From NCBI GenBank assembly GCA_003611805.1, contig RAYM01000015.1:113418-177417 (forward strand): DNA of 64,000 bases. The letters run 5' to 3'. How positions within the stretch are numbered: the first letter of the stretch is position 1; each line of letters begins with the position of its first letter. Shown here in pieces: positions 7,692 through 17,746 of the stretch. The stretch comes from a bacterium 1xD42-87 (lineage in GTDB: Bacteria > Bacillota > Clostridia > Lachnospirales > Lachnospiraceae). A program made the translations under genes and the position numbers. The notes beneath the pieces were generated by a model, which saw only the letters and a program-made list of their open reading frames with translations, had not been told where the DNA came from and made no database searches.

Positions 7692-9041
7692 TTGGCATTA
7701 GACATTTCATTAATCTCAGACAATCAGGCTGAAGCAGGAGTAATTGCCACTTTGGTATATCATCCTGAATTTATATTGCATACAGACTATTTAAGACCTT
7801 CATATTTTTATAATGTAGAAAATGGCTGTATTTATTGGGCGATACAGGAATTATACAAAAACGGTGTTGAGACAATAGACGCTATCAACATTACTAATAT
7901 GCTCAACTCCAATAAGGCTGTAAAGAAAAAGATAGAAGAATATAATTTGACGGATATGCAAGAGTTCATTTCGATGAGCCAGTTCGCTTGCAGACATACA
8001 TTGGAAGAATACAAATTGCTTGTGAATAATGTAGTTACAATGTCATTTAAGAGAGACTTAAACAAGGTTGTTTTGGAAGTACAGTCTGCTTGCTTCAATA
8101 GCGATTCTGACTTGAATAAACTCAATTCTCTGGTGAATACGAAAATCAACAAATTGACGGAGCAGTATATTACATCAAATGAAATAGAATTATTTGGCAG
8201 TCGTGTGGATGACTTGTGGAAAGAAATTTGCAGTCGTAGGACAGAAGATGGAGTTTATGGAATCCCTTCAAAATATGAAAGGCTAAATGAGTATTTTACA
8301 TATGAGCCTGGGGAACTTGTATTGCTGAAAGCAAGAATGAAAAAGGGTAAATCTGCATTTTTTATGAATGAAGCAATTCATAAGATTAAAAATGGTGTTC
8401 CAACACTCTTTTTTGACACAGAAATGCAGGACAGATTATTTTATGAGAGGATGCTTGCGAACTTAACAGGAATTGAAGTAAAGAGAATTAAAAACGGTAG
8501 ATATTCTCATGAAGAAGGTCAGAAATTAGAGAAAACAAATGAGTGGATCAAGAAGCAGCCATTCGTTCATATCTACACTCCACAAACAACAGATGAAGAA
8601 ATATATGCTATACATAAAATTTTGAAATATAAAATGGGATTGGAGTTTAGTATTTTCGATTACATCAAAAGCAACATTCTGTCTTCTTCTGAAAATTATA
8701 ATGCTCTTGGTGCAAGATGCGATTTCCTAAAAAACAATATAGCTGGCGAATTGAACATTGCAATGTTGGCTGGCGCACAGCTTAACAGGGCAAACCAAGT
8801 TGCAGATTCAGATAAGCTAGAGCGTTATGTAAGTGCAAGTATGCTATGGAGAGATAAAACAACAGAGGAACTTGCAAAAGATACATTGGATTGTGGTAAT
8901 TTTGCTTTGACTGTAGATCTCAACCGCATGGGCGAACAGATGGGAGAAGATGAGTATATAGATTTTAAATTTGATGGTAACAGGATGAGGATTGAACAGG
9001 CAAAACAACATGATTCATCGTCTAATCCGTTTGAAAAGTGA
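7692..9041 (+). CDS. dnaB: DnaB-family replicative DNA helicase
   Basis: The N-terminal domain has the DnaB style (NQAEAGVIATLVYHPEFI). The RecA-like domain starts PGELVLLKARMKKGKSAFF, where ARMKKGKS is a divergent Walker A with Ala in place of the first Gly. LFFDTEM (H1a-like) and FSIFDYIKSN (H3/Walker B) follow. At 449 residues it matches the family. The probable start is TTG 7692 behind AGGGGTGAT; GTG 7674 lies within or upstream of the SD site. It unwinds DNA at the phage fork together with the primase 11 bp downstream. Confidence 0.85.
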   Translation: MALDISLISDNQAEAGVIATLVYHPEFILHTDYLRPSYFYNVENGCIYWAIQELYKNGVETIDAINITNMLNSNKAVKKKIEEYNLTDMQEFISMSQFACRHTLEEYKLLVNNVVTMSFKRDLNKVVLEVQSACFNSDSDLNKLNSLVNTKINKLTEQYITSNEIELFGSRVDDLWKEICSRRTEDGVYGIPSKYERLNEYFTYEPGELVLLKARMKKGKSAFFMNEAIHKIKNGVPTLFFDTEMQDRLFYERMLANLTGIEVKRIKNGRYSHEEGQKLEKTNEWIKKQPFVHIYTPQTTDEEIYAIHKILKYKMGLEFSIFDYIKSNILSSSENYNALGARCDFLKNNIAGELNIAMLAGAQLNRANQVADSDKLERYVSASMLWRDKTTEELAKDTLDCGNFALTVDLNRMGEQMGEDEYIDFKFDGNRMRIEQAKQHDSSSNPFEK

Positions 9042-9052
9042 GGTGATAAAGG

Positions 9053-10072
9053 GTGGCTAACGACTACGATAATGAAGCTCTTATAGAGTTATGTTCAAAA
9101 GTAGATTTGTTTGAATATGCAAGTAAGGATATAGACTTTGAAGGTCGCGGAGATAGTTATGCTGCCCATTGCCCAAAACATATTGACAAGACACCTTCTC
9201 TTGTAATTACTCCAAGCAAAAATTTGTTCCATTGCTTTTCCTGCGGTGTTGGTGGAAATATTATCAACTGGCTAATGACATTTGAGAATATGTTATTTAA
9301 TGATGCAGTTAAAAAAGTTGGTGTATTAGCAGGAGTAGATGTAAAGAACCTGAAGCAATGCAGCGCATTAAAGGTGTATAAAAATCTTGCACAAATTACA
9401 GAAGCTAAAAAGAAAAATGTGGTTGATAGAGTTATACTGAATGATTCTGAAATAGATAAATATGAAGATAAAGTTCCTGAAGAGTGGATAGATGAGGGGA
9501 TTAATCCAGATATTATGAAAAAATATAATGTTAGGATTGACAACATGGCAAATAGAATAGTCTACCCTGTATATGATAGCGAATTACGATTGATCGGATT
9601 TAAGGGGCGCACAAGATATAAGAACTATAAGGAAATGAAAATCAAGAAGTACCAAAATTATCAGAAGATTGGTACAACAGATTTCTTTGTAGGGATGAAA
9701 GAAAACTACGAAAATATTATAAATCACGATGAAGTTATCATCTTTGAAGGTATCAAGTCTGGCATGAAAGTAGGGGGGTGGGGGTATAATTATTGGCTTT
9801 CAAGTGAGACGGGGTGGTTAAATGATGATCAAGTGTTATTGCTCATTAAATTAGGAGTAAAAAACATAGTTATTGCTTATGACAATGATGTTGATATTAA
9901 AAAGATACAAGAATGTACAAAAAAACTTAGGAAGTTTACAAATGTATATGTTGTGACTGACAGGAAGTTTGTAAAAGAAAGATTATTAGGAAAAATAGAA
10001 GATAAAATGTCTCCCTGTGATAAAGGCAAGGAAGTATGGGAGATTTTATATAGAGAGAAAAGGAGGTTATAA
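9053..10072 (+). CDS. dnaG: DnaG-type DNA primase
   Basis: The 339-residue protein carries a CHC2 zinc finger near residues 38-65 (HCPKH then CFSCGVGG) and a Toprim-like core with EVIIFEGIKSG and NIVIAYDNDVD (acidic residues for metal). It is shorter than host DnaG (about 600), consistent with a phage form lacking the C-terminal helicase-interaction domain. GTG 9053 follows AGGTGAT. It primes lagging-strand synthesis beside the phage helicase. Confidence 0.87.
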   Translation: MANDYDNEALIELCSKVDLFEYASKDIDFEGRGDSYAAHCPKHIDKTPSLVITPSKNLFHCFSCGVGGNIINWLMTFENMLFNDAVKKVGVLAGVDVKNLKQCSALKVYKNLAQITEAKKKNVVDRVILNDSEIDKYEDKVPEEWIDEGINPDIMKKYNVRIDNMANRIVYPVYDSELRLIGFKGRTRYKNYKEMKIKKYQNYQKIGTTDFFVGMKENYENIINHDEVIIFEGIKSGMKVGGWGYNYWLSSETGWLNDDQVLLLIKLGVKNIVIAYDNDVDIKKIQECTKKLRKFTNVYVVTDRKFVKERLLGKIEDKMSPCDKGKEVWEILYREKRRL

Positions 10073-10078
10073 TAATAT

Positions 10079-10918
10079 TTGACTGAAGAAGAATTATTTG
10101 TAATGGATACTATGACATGGAGTTTTTCACGATTAAATTCATATTATAATTGTGCTTATGAATGGTATTTACATTACTTGGAATGTAATAAATCAGAAAA
10201 TGGATTTTTTGGAGAGTACGGATCTTTTATACATAAAATACTTGAAAAATATATAAGTGGTGAATTGTCGTTGTTTGACTTAAATCAATACTATGAGGAA
10301 AACTTCAATGAATCAGTTCCACACGATGCGCCGCCAAATAAATACGTTGATATTAGACAGTCATATTATGACAAAGGGATCGAGTATTTGAATAATATAG
10401 ATTTGGATTTAGACAGATATGAAATCCTTGGAGTAGAAAAAGAAATACACTTTACAATAGAAGATAAAGACTTTGTAGGATATATAGACTTGTTGGTTAA
10501 GGATAGAGAAACAGATGAAATAATTATTATTGACCACAAATCGGCAAGTATTAAGATTTTGAAAAATGGGAGTATCAGTAAAACGGATCAGAAACATTTC
10601 TTAGAGTTTAAAAGGCAGCTTTATCTATATTCAATCCCCATTGTAAAAGAATATGGTAGTGTTTCCAAATTAAAGTGGAATATGTTTAAAGATCAGAAAT
10701 GGATTGAAATACCTTGGAAACAAGAAGAATATGATGAGGCTATCCAGTGGGCGAAAGATACTTTGAAACTTATTGAGAATGAATCTTTGTGGCTACCAAA
10801 TCAGGATTACTATTATTGCAATTATTTATGTGGACAGAGAAATAATGCTTGTGAATTTAAGCCACAGCCAATTAGTAAGAAAAGCAATGATGATGAATAT
10901 TACAATCCAAACGAATAG
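10079..10918 (+). CDS. RecB/Cas4-family PD-(D/E)XK exonuclease
   Basis: Start is TTG 10079 behind GGAGGTT. Motifs in order are SFSRLNSYYNCAYEWYLHY, GSFIHKILEKY (catalytic His), GYIDLLV (metal Asp), EIIIIDHKSAS (D-x-K), and QLYLYSIPI (QxxxY). The N-terminal Cys plus C-terminal CNYLCGQRNNAC gives a 1+3 cysteine arrangement suggesting a Fe-S cluster, as in AddB and Cas4. No cas genes are nearby, so a recombination or DNA end-processing role in phage replication is more likely than adaptation. Confidence 0.85.
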   Translation: MTEEELFVMDTMTWSFSRLNSYYNCAYEWYLHYLECNKSENGFFGEYGSFIHKILEKYISGELSLFDLNQYYEENFNESVPHDAPPNKYVDIRQSYYDKGIEYLNNIDLDLDRYEILGVEKEIHFTIEDKDFVGYIDLLVKDRETDEIIIIDHKSASIKILKNGSISKTDQKHFLEFKRQLYLYSIPIVKEYGSVSKLKWNMFKDQKWIEIPWKQEEYDEAIQWAKDTLKLIENESLWLPNQDYYYCNYLCGQRNNACEFKPQPISKKSNDDEYYNPNE

Positions 10919-10933
10919 ACCAATGTAAGCGAG

Positions 10934-13900
10934 GTGATAAATATTAATGATAATTTGATTACATATGCGCAGCAAGCATCAGAAAGGCTCAAATTTGATT
11001 TTCCATATGATATACCAACATGGATAAATAATATGAACATGATGATGGAAAACTACCACAAACATACTACATGGTCAGATTTAGTTCAAATTGACTCTCC
11101 GACAAGTGTAGATGATTTTATCAAACTTTCAGATAATTATGGGTGTAAGTGTTATTTTTCTGGTGAGCATGGATTCCCTGGCGAATGGCTATATTGTTAC
11201 GATGTATGTAAAAATACTTTTGATAAGGATGTTAGGGAAAAGAAAGGTCTTAATAATCCTATTAAGTTCAGATATTCCGTAGAAGCATATTGGGTGAAAG
11301 ATGCAAACGAAATTTTATATGAACAATATGAAGATAAAAAGACTGGTGAAATAAAAACAAGAGAAAAAAAAGATAATACGAATTGTCATATGGTAATTGT
11401 CGCTAGGAATTACAATGCGATGCGAAAGTTGAATTATATATTATCATGTGCACACGATGAAGGATTTTATTATAAGCCAAGAATTGATTTGAAGTCATTA
11501 TTTACTTTGGATAAAGATGATGTATATATTACTTCTGCGTGTATTGCAGGATGGAAATATGAAGATGCGACAGAAATTTGGCTAAATATATGGAAACATT
11601 TTGGAGATAGTTTTTTCCTTGAATATCAGGCTAATAATACGGAACCACAAAAGGAACTGAATAAAAGAATATACGAAATATCTAAAACATTTGGTATACA
11701 AACTATTATTGGACTTGATACTCATTACATAAATGATGAAGACTGCGCAAAAAGAAATAATCTTTTATTAAGAAAAAAACTCATTTATGAGGGTGAAGAC
11801 GGATGGTATATGGACTTTCCAACAGGAAATATCGTATATCAAAGAATGGTTGAACAGGATTGTTTGCCAAAAGAAGAAATTATTTATGCAATGATGAACA
11901 CCCATGTTTTTGTGAATGGTTGTGAGGAACTTTCATATAATACAGACTTTAAGATTCCGATACTTGACGAATACAAACAAGAAAGTTATGAAACACGATC
12001 CCAAATTTTGAAACAGATATTAAATGAAAAATACAATAATGAAGATGAAGAACATCACACACCAGATAGGTTTGAAGGAATGGAATACGAGTATGGTGAG
12101 ATAGATGGAAGTCATACGGCAGATTATTTCCTCAGTAACCATGCGTTAGTTGACTTGGCAGTAACAAAATATAATGGACAATTAACTACCACATCAAGAG
12201 GAAGTGCGAGTTCTTATTATACAAGTAAACTACTTGGTTTCACAACGATGGATAGGTTTGAAGCAGAAGTTCCAATTTATCCTGAACGATTTGTTACAAA
12301 AGAACGTATCCTTGCTTCTCATCAGATGCCAGATATTGACTTTAATGTTGCTGATCAAAAACCATTTGTAGATGCGGCAAAAGAATTATTTGGTGAACAT
12401 GGTTGTTATCCACTTCTCTCAGTGGGTAAATTAGGTGAAAAGTCTGGTTTTAAACTTTATGCAGATATAAGAGGACTTGAGCCGAGTGTTGCAAATGATA
12501 TTTCAAAATGTATTGACCAATATAATGAAGCACTAAAACAGGTTGATGACGAAGAAGATAAAAAGGATATTCATATCGAAGATTACATCACTGATCCAAA
12601 ATATCTTGAAATATTCAATGATAGTAAACCATATCAGGGGATTATTGAACAAGCGAAATGTCATGCCTGTGGATTTTTATTATTTAATGGAAATCCAAAC
12701 CAGAAAGATGTAATAGGATATGGAGATATTAGATATGAAATCGGTTTGATTCGATGCCAGTCCGAAAGTACAGGGAAATCAACGATTGTAGCAAACATAG
12801 AAGGCGGCTTGCTTGATTCATATGGTTATGTAAAAGATGACTTTCTAATTGTAGATGTGGTGGGTATCATTTATAAATTGTATCAAAACATTGGTATGAA
12901 GGTTCCTACGGTGTCACAGCTTAGAAAGATGGTACAGGAAGATGAATTGACGTGGAGAATGTATGAAATCGGAGCTACATGTTGTTTAAATCAGTGTGAA
13001 AAACCAACAACAACCAAAAGGGTTATGAAATACAAACCAACAGAAATAAAGGAATTGGCAGCTTTTATTGCCGCAATTCGTCCTGGCTTTAAATCACTGA
13101 TTGATGGATTTTTGAACCGTGTTGAATATACAAACGGAGAAAAGGCAATAGATGATCTTCTTCAAGATTGTTTTCACTATATGCTGTATCAGGAAGCGGT
13201 TATGAAGATTTTTTCGTGGCTTGGTATAAAAATGAAAGACAGCTACGACACAATCAAAAAAATCAGCAAGAAAAAACTTAAAGGTGAAGCATTAAAGCAT
13301 GTAGAAGATACTTTGGCATATCACTGGTCAAGCAATATTGGAAACTTAGATAATTTTAAACCGGTATATAAAGTTATAAAAGATAGTTCTCGTTACTCAT
13401 TCAATGCTCCCCATGCGTTAGCTATGGCGAATGATTCATTATATGAGGCATGGGCTAAAGCACATCATCCTTCAATATTTTATGAGACAACCCTTAACCA
13501 TTATCAGGAGAAAGGGAATAAAAATAAAGTTGCAGACTTAGAAAAAGAAGCAATGACAATCTTTGGTTATTCTATTGGTTCTTACGAATATGGAAAAGAT
13601 AACACAAAGTTTACTGTTGATGATGATACAAAAACGATTTATCCCAATCTTGCCAGTGTAAAAGATATAGGTGAAAAAGCAGTAGAAGATATGGTGAATA
13701 TCTACAAGGCTGGAAATGATAATATTATAGATACTTATTTGGCTATTAAAGGTACAAAGATAAACGCTTCTGTATTTAGGAAGATGGTTAAGATTGAATA
13801 TTTTAAGAAATTTGGAACTGTGAAAAAGTTGCTTCAGTGTGTGGATATTGTTGAATATTGGAGAGGAAAAAGTAAAGATGTAAGAAAAACTATATCTAAA

Positions 13901-14440
13901 GAAGGTGTGGCAAAACTTGGATTGGATAAAATTGATTATCTAAAATATGTGACAGATAAAACAAAGTCTGGAAACGAAAGTAAGCAGTATAGAATTACTG
14001 ATTGGAGGGGATTAGTAACTGCATTATGTAATAGCATTCCAAATGAAGAATTTGAATCTACTCAGTTAGCAAATTATCAATATGAAGTTTTAGGATATGT
14101 TGATCGCATAGATCCGAAACTGGAATGGAGATATGTTTGCATAACAAATTTAAATAAAACATATTCACCAAAATTCAGCGCATATTGTATTCAAAATGGG
14201 AAAATTACCGAGATGAAAGTTCATAAGACTATACCACGTAATGATAAGAGATGTAAGGTTAGTTTCAAACAAGTTCCATTTGAAGAAGGAGAAATTATCT
14301 ACATAAAAGATTGTAAAAAAGAACCTAAGAAAATAAAGGTAGATGATGAATGGCAGATTGTCCCAGACACTTATGAGTGGTGGATTAAAGACTATTATAA
14401 GGTCGTAGCGAATGAGAAGAAAGAGGTGAGCGATTCATAA
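10934..14440 (+). CDS. dnaE: DNA polymerase III alpha subunit (phage DnaE-type)
   Basis: At 1168 residues it has DnaE length, without the exonuclease domain of PolC. It shows an N-terminal PHP region (YHKHTTWSD), the polymerase motif TTTSRGSASSYY near residue 425, the catalytic PDIDFN motif near residue 470, and CHACGFLLFNG. The in-frame GTG 10934 is part of the SD site GAGGTGAT; AUU 10943 is at better spacing. Encoding its own C-family polymerase points to a large temperate phage. No beta clamp or clamp loader is seen in the window. Confidence 0.92.
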   Translation: MININDNLITYAQQASERLKFDFPYDIPTWINNMNMMMENYHKHTTWSDLVQIDSPTSVDDFIKLSDNYGCKCYFSGEHGFPGEWLYCYDVCKNTFDKDVREKKGLNNPIKFRYSVEAYWVKDANEILYEQYEDKKTGEIKTREKKDNTNCHMVIVARNYNAMRKLNYILSCAHDEGFYYKPRIDLKSLFTLDKDDVYITSACIAGWKYEDATEIWLNIWKHFGDSFFLEYQANNTEPQKELNKRIYEISKTFGIQTIIGLDTHYINDEDCAKRNNLLLRKKLIYEGEDGWYMDFPTGNIVYQRMVEQDCLPKEEIIYAMMNTHVFVNGCEELSYNTDFKIPILDEYKQESYETRSQILKQILNEKYNNEDEEHHTPDRFEGMEYEYGEIDGSHTADYFLSNHALVDLAVTKYNGQLTTTSRGSASSYYTSKLLGFTTMDRFEAEVPIYPERFVTKERILASHQMPDIDFNVADQKPFVDAAKELFGEHGCYPLLSVGKLGEKSGFKLYADIRGLEPSVANDISKCIDQYNEALKQVDDEEDKKDIHIEDYITDPKYLEIFNDSKPYQGIIEQAKCHACGFLLFNGNPNQKDVIGYGDIRYEIGLIRCQSESTGKSTIVANIEGGLLDSYGYVKDDFLIVDVVGIIYKLYQNIGMKVPTVSQLRKMVQEDELTWRMYEIGATCCLNQCEKPTTTKRVMKYKPTEIKELAAFIAAIRPGFKSLIDGFLNRVEYTNGEKAIDDLLQDCFHYMLYQEAVMKIFSWLGIKMKDSYDTIKKISKKKLKGEALKHVEDTLAYHWSSNIGNLDNFKPVYKVIKDSSRYSFNAPHALAMANDSLYEAWAKAHHPSIFYETTLNHYQEKGNKNKVADLEKEAMTIFGYSIGSYEYGKDNTKFTVDDDTKTIYPNLASVKDIGEKAVEDMVNIYKAGNDNIIDTYLAIKGTKINASVFRKMVKIEYFKKFGTVKKLLQCVDIVEYWRGKSKDVRKTISKEGVAKLGLDKIDYLKYVTDKTKSGNESKQYRITDWRGLVTALCNSIPNEEFESTQLANYQYEVLGYVDRIDPKLEWRYVCITNLNKTYSPKFSAYCIQNGKITEMKVHKTIPRNDKRCKVSFKQVPFEEGEIIYIKDCKKEPKKIKVDDEWQIVPDTYEWWIKDYYKVVANEKKEVSDS

Positions 14441-14967
14441 TTAGTTGTTACAAATATACAGACAAAGAAATTGACGAACTGGTGTCTTCCATGATTATTT
14501 TGGTTGACACCAGAGAGAAGGTCAACGATCACATCATTTCCAGTTTTGATAAAAATGGAATTTGCTATAAGAAGAAAGCACTGGAATACGGAGATTACAG
14601 TTTTGCATTACCAAGGAACGAAGAATTATCCATACCAAGGGATATGTATTTCAATAAAAAGGTTTGCATTGAGAGGAAAGCAAGTCTTGAAGAAATCAGT
14701 GGTAATTTAACAAAAGAGCGAGATAGATTTGAAAAGGAACTGAGTCTTGCTCCAAAAGAGAAAGTATTGTTGATAGAGAATGCAAATTATTCTGATGTTG
14801 CGAATGGTAATTACAACACAAAGTATAATAAGAAGTCATTTTTAGCATCGTTACATGGTTTTTGGTTTAAGTACAATATTCCCGTGTTTTTTATGCCAGA
14901 TAATAAGTATTCAGCGTTGTTTGTAAAGAAGTATTTTGAGTATTATTTGAAGAATTATTTGAGATAA
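14437..14967 (+). CDS. ERCC4/XPF-type nuclease, AUA start overlapping dnaE stop
   Basis: The core shows IILVDTREK, YGDYSFAL and the XPF catalytic signature IERKASLEE followed by KERDRFEKEL. Length is about 176 residues. The frame is open back to AUA 14437, which overlaps the polymerase TAA as ATAA and lies six nt from AAGAGGTGAG. The first internal candidate, GTG 14482, has no SD site. The upstream residues (ISCYKYTDKEIDELVSS) look like genuine protein. It may cut branched or flap DNA in phage replication or recombination. Confidence 0.8.
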   Translation: MISCYKYTDKEIDELVSSMIILVDTREKVNDHIISSFDKNGICYKKKALEYGDYSFALPRNEELSIPRDMYFNKKVCIERKASLEEISGNLTKERDRFEKELSLAPKEKVLLIENANYSDVANGNYNTKYNKKSFLASLHGFWFKYNIPVFFMPDNKYSALFVKKYFEYYLKNYLR

Positions 14968-14977
14968 GGAGAAGTAA

Positions 14978-15739
14978 ATGACAAGAGAGAATAAACAGAA
15001 AATTTTTGAACCATTAGCAAAGAATTTTGAAACAGAATCAATTAAGTCATACTACATGGACATGGTAGCAGAAATTCCGGATTACATATTTACAATGCCA
15101 AGTAGCACATCTGGGAAATTCCATAATGCTACACAGTGTCAGACATATGGACAGATTTATCATGTATATATGTTCGATTCAGTCTTAAATCATCGACTAA
15201 GACTGAAGTTGAACAAAGAATTATATCCAACGCCAGAAGAAAGAGATTGCATGAGATGTGTTCCTGCTCTACATGATGCAATTAAGTGTGGCTGGAATGG
15301 TTCAAGATATACTGTTACAGATCATCCGTTACTTGCTGCTAAGTGGGTTCTTGAAACAAAAGTAGAACATGACATTTCTATGGAATACAAACAGATGATT
15401 GCCGATATGTGTGAAGCTCATTCAGGCGAATGGAATAAAAGTCGTTCAGGACAGGTCATTATGGCAGAGCCTAGAAATCCAAGAGAATTCTTTATTCATG
15501 AGTGTGATATTTTAGCTTCAAGAGCAGATTTAGATTATATTATTCCAGACGAATTAAAAGTGTTGCTTGGTGAGAATGTAAAAGTAGAATTACCAGATAT
15601 TAATACATATGTAATTACATTTGGGAAACATAGTGGAAAAACACTTCCTCAGATTGCAGAAGTTGACCCAGGATATATCTCATGGGCAAAAGAAAATATG
15701 ACAAGAGAGCCAGTGAAGACATTATTGTGCCAGCTATAA
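14978..15739 (+). CDS. Phage protein with ExoX-like C-terminal domain
   Basis: The 253-residue protein ends in ITFGKHSGKTLPQIAEVDPGYISWAKENM. This matches the GKyxGktl...dp.Yi.W element known as the exodeoxyribonuclease X-like C-terminal or DUF3820-type domain. The first 200 residues have no clear nuclease motif; they are rich in His/Cys/Trp. ATG 14978 follows AAGGAGAAG. Position at the end of the replication block suggests DNA metabolism, but the catalytic role is uncertain. Confidence 0.65.
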   Translation: MTRENKQKIFEPLAKNFETESIKSYYMDMVAEIPDYIFTMPSSTSGKFHNATQCQTYGQIYHVYMFDSVLNHRLRLKLNKELYPTPEERDCMRCVPALHDAIKCGWNGSRYTVTDHPLLAAKWVLETKVEHDISMEYKQMIADMCEAHSGEWNKSRSGQVIMAEPRNPREFFIHECDILASRADLDYIIPDELKVLLGENVKVELPDINTYVITFGKHSGKTLPQIAEVDPGYISWAKENMTREPVKTLLCQL

Positions 15740-15749
15740 GGTGGTTGCT

Positions 15750-15965
15750 ATGAAATTGATAACAAGATTATTGACTAAAAATCTGCAAAGAGTGCCATTG
15801 CTACGAATTGATTTTAACATGAAGAAATTCATAGAAAATGGTACTAAAGGTTCATGTATGTGCGTTATTCATCCAGTTTTAAAGGATGATGACCACATTA
15901 TTGAAACTATGAATGGTTTATGTGATTACATAAGAGAGAAGTATAATATGGAGGATGTGATTTGA
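15750..15965 (+). CDS. Phage hypothetical protein (71 aa)
   Basis: ATG 15750 follows AAGGTGG. The product is basic at the N-terminus (KLITRLLTKNLQR) with CMCVIHP in the middle and an amphipathic C-terminus (GLCDYIREKYNMEDVI). No family is recognised. It is followed after 1 nt by the next gene. Confidence 0.5.
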   Translation: MKLITRLLTKNLQRVPLLRIDFNMKKFIENGTKGSCMCVIHPVLKDDDHIIETMNGLCDYIREKYNMEDVI

Positions 15966-15966
15966 T

Positions 15967-16281
15967 ATGAACAGTATTATAGATACATGGACTGAGGAGA
16001 TAAAGGAGCGATGTAAAAATCAAAATATAAATACAGAAGATTGTCTAATTATGTTTCAGAGAAACCAGACATATTTTAATGGCGAAGAAATATCTGGATT
16101 CTCTGAATCAAAAGACGGTAGATGGATGTGCATTCCTGTATATAACGAAGAAATATCTGCTATGAGTGATGAATATGTGTATACTCCACAGTGTTTTGAA
16201 GTCAAAGATAAGATGACAACATATTTATCTAATGGTTTCATGTCAACATTAACGACTATTTGGTTGTTAATGAATCCATAA
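15967..16281 (+). CDS. Phage hypothetical protein (104 aa)
   Basis: The protein starts at ATG 15967 after GAGGATG. Sequence such as FNGEEISGFSESKDGRWMCIPVYNEE suggests a small alpha/beta domain with no recognisable motif. It is part of the accessory block that begins after the replication genes. Confidence 0.5.
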   Translation: MNSIIDTWTEEIKERCKNQNINTEDCLIMFQRNQTYFNGEEISGFSESKDGRWMCIPVYNEEISAMSDEYVYTPQCFEVKDKMTTYLSNGFMSTLTTIWLLMNP

Positions 16282-16309
16282 AATAGGACTTTTAACGCCT
16301 GAGAAAGAG

Positions 16310-16738
16310 GTGATAAAAATAATTTACTATTTGGAACATAATGACAACTATTACATATACACGGAAAATGATTTTTATTCATGTAGAATTATAAAATGGT
16401 TTATACCAAAGAAAATACATAATAATGAAATAGTCAAATCTCAAATGAGCATGAAATTATTTGATGATTTATTTATGCATATTAATTCAATAAAATCCTA
16501 TAACGTTCAACTTGCTAACCTGTATCTTGATATCGAAAAACAATCCATTGAAAAGAGAAAACAAGTATATAAAGAAAAGTGCTATAAGATTATAGATTCT
16601 ATCAACAGAGGATTATCGCCGTATCATTGGGAAGTGGAAGAAACCTATGAAGACATAAATGGTAGAAAGACTCCTTGTTATTTAATTGGATTATTCACAG
16701 GTGAAAATAAGATGATTGATAAGATTGAAAAAATGTGA
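16310..16738 (+). CDS. Phage hypothetical protein (about 140 aa), AUA start likely
   Basis: The frame opens with GTG 16310 inside the SD site AAGAGGTGAT; AUA 16319, six nt downstream, is the better placed initiator. The protein is aromatic and charged (IYYLEHNDNYYIYTENDFYSC), with a helical middle (DIEKQSIEKRKQVYKEK) and a conserved-looking end. No motif recognised. Its TGA stop lies at the start of the SD site of the next frame. Confidence 0.5.
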   Translation: MIKIIYYLEHNDNYYIYTENDFYSCRIIKWFIPKKIHNNEIVKSQMSMKLFDDLFMHINSIKSYNVQLANLYLDIEKQSIEKRKQVYKEKCYKIIDSINRGLSPYHWEVEETYEDINGRKTPCYLIGLFTGENKMIDKIEKM

Positions 16739-16748
16739 GGTGATAATC

Positions 16749-17054
16749 ATAAGAGAAGTAGAACAAATAGTGCCACTAAAAATAGGATTTATCGGATATA
16801 ACTCACGGCTTACACAAGATGGACTGATGTAATTTGCAGAAAATAATAAAGAGGATGTAGAAATATGTAATTATAGACAAAGTTACATATGTTTAAAAGA
16901 TGGAACTGAAATATTTGGCTTATATGAAAATAGTATAGGCGATTTGAGAAGTCGAAGATTAGATCAACTTATTCTATTTGACGATAACAGATGGGAAATT
17001 AAATGGAAAAGATATGATTTTATTCAAAGAACAATCAAAAGATGCATAAGCTAA
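16749..17054 (+). pseudogene. Interrupted phage gene: AUA start, in-frame TAA at codon 28
   Basis: A strong SD site (GAGGTGAT, 16737-16744) is followed six nt later by ATA AGA GAA. The frame reads REVEQIVPLKIGFIGY and meets TAA at 16830. The same frame then continues for 73 codons with normal protein character (NYRQSYICLKDGTEIFGLY) to TAA 17052. A CAA-to-TAA change would explain it. Also noted: the 64-nt spacer after it holds a TTCTAAA/TTTAGAA hairpin (17066-17090). Function unknown. Confidence 0.5.
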
Positions 17055-17118
17055 TATAGTTGTGTTTCTAAAGAGTTTCAAATTTTAGAATATGAGGATA
17101 TAGGTTAGGAGAACAAAA

Positions 17119-17523
17119 ATGTATTCATGGGATAATATTGTTGAAATTTTAGATTTTAGAAATCTATCTACTGGTTGGAATGATAATGGTGCTGATAGAC
17201 CAAGCGATGAACTTATTATTGAAGCATTAGATCTTGTGAGAAAATTTAGAAAAGTTCCCACGCCTAAAGTATATGCGAATGTAGTTGGTATAGATACTGT
17301 TATCAAATTCCATTGGGATGTAAAAGAATTTGGATTTATTGAATGTACATTATCAGAGGACTATTTGAAACTATTTGTTATGGATGATAATTCAAATATT
17401 TTAGTGAATGATGTAGAAATTGATAATGTAGAATACAATTCAATTGATTTTATCATTGAATATTTTTGGCGAGTTGTAAGTGGTGAAATTAAAAATATTT
17501 GGAAAGAAAGAATAGAGGACTAA
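17119..17523 (+). CDS. Phage hypothetical protein (134 aa)
   Basis: The sequence opens with NLSTGWNDNGADRPSDELIIEALDLV, a GWN-x-x-GA-x-x-P-S pattern found in a widespread family of small proteins of unknown function, often on mobile elements. A beta-rich domain follows. ATG 17119 follows TTAGGAG. Its TAA overlaps the next ATG (TAATG), implying coupled translation. Confidence 0.55.
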   Translation: MYSWDNIVEILDFRNLSTGWNDNGADRPSDELIIEALDLVRKFRKVPTPKVYANVVGIDTVIKFHWDVKEFGFIECTLSEDYLKLFVMDDNSNILVNDVEIDNVEYNSIDFIIEYFWRVVSGEIKNIWKERIED

Positions 17524-17732
17524 TGACAGATCAAAAATTAAAGGTATTTGTAGTAACAAGAAAAGCGGACTGGTGTGAAGATGATGCTATTGCAGTTTTA
17601 GCAATAGATAAGTTACATGCTGAACGATGTGCTAGATGTAATTCTTCATACTTTGCAAAAGGAGAAGTAATAGTTACAGAGATTAAACCAGGCAAAGAAA
17701 AAGTTATTTTGATTTCAAATGTAGGAGCGTGA
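17523..17732 (+). CDS. Phage hypothetical protein (69 aa)
   Basis: ATG 17523 overlaps the previous stop as TAATG and follows AGAGGA. The product has the beta-rich pattern KVFVVTRKADWCEDDAIAVLA with CARCNSS in the middle and an IVTEI strand. No family is certain. Confidence 0.5.
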   Translation: MTDQKLKVFVVTRKADWCEDDAIAVLAIDKLHAERCARCNSSYFAKGEVIVTEIKPGKEKVILISNVGA

Positions 17733-17746
17733 AGGAGAATAAAAAT

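Noticed and set aside
10079..10918. Cas4 and a hidden CRISPR system
   Set aside because: The Cas4/RecB-like nuclease stands alone among replication genes; no repeat-spacer array or other cas gene is present.
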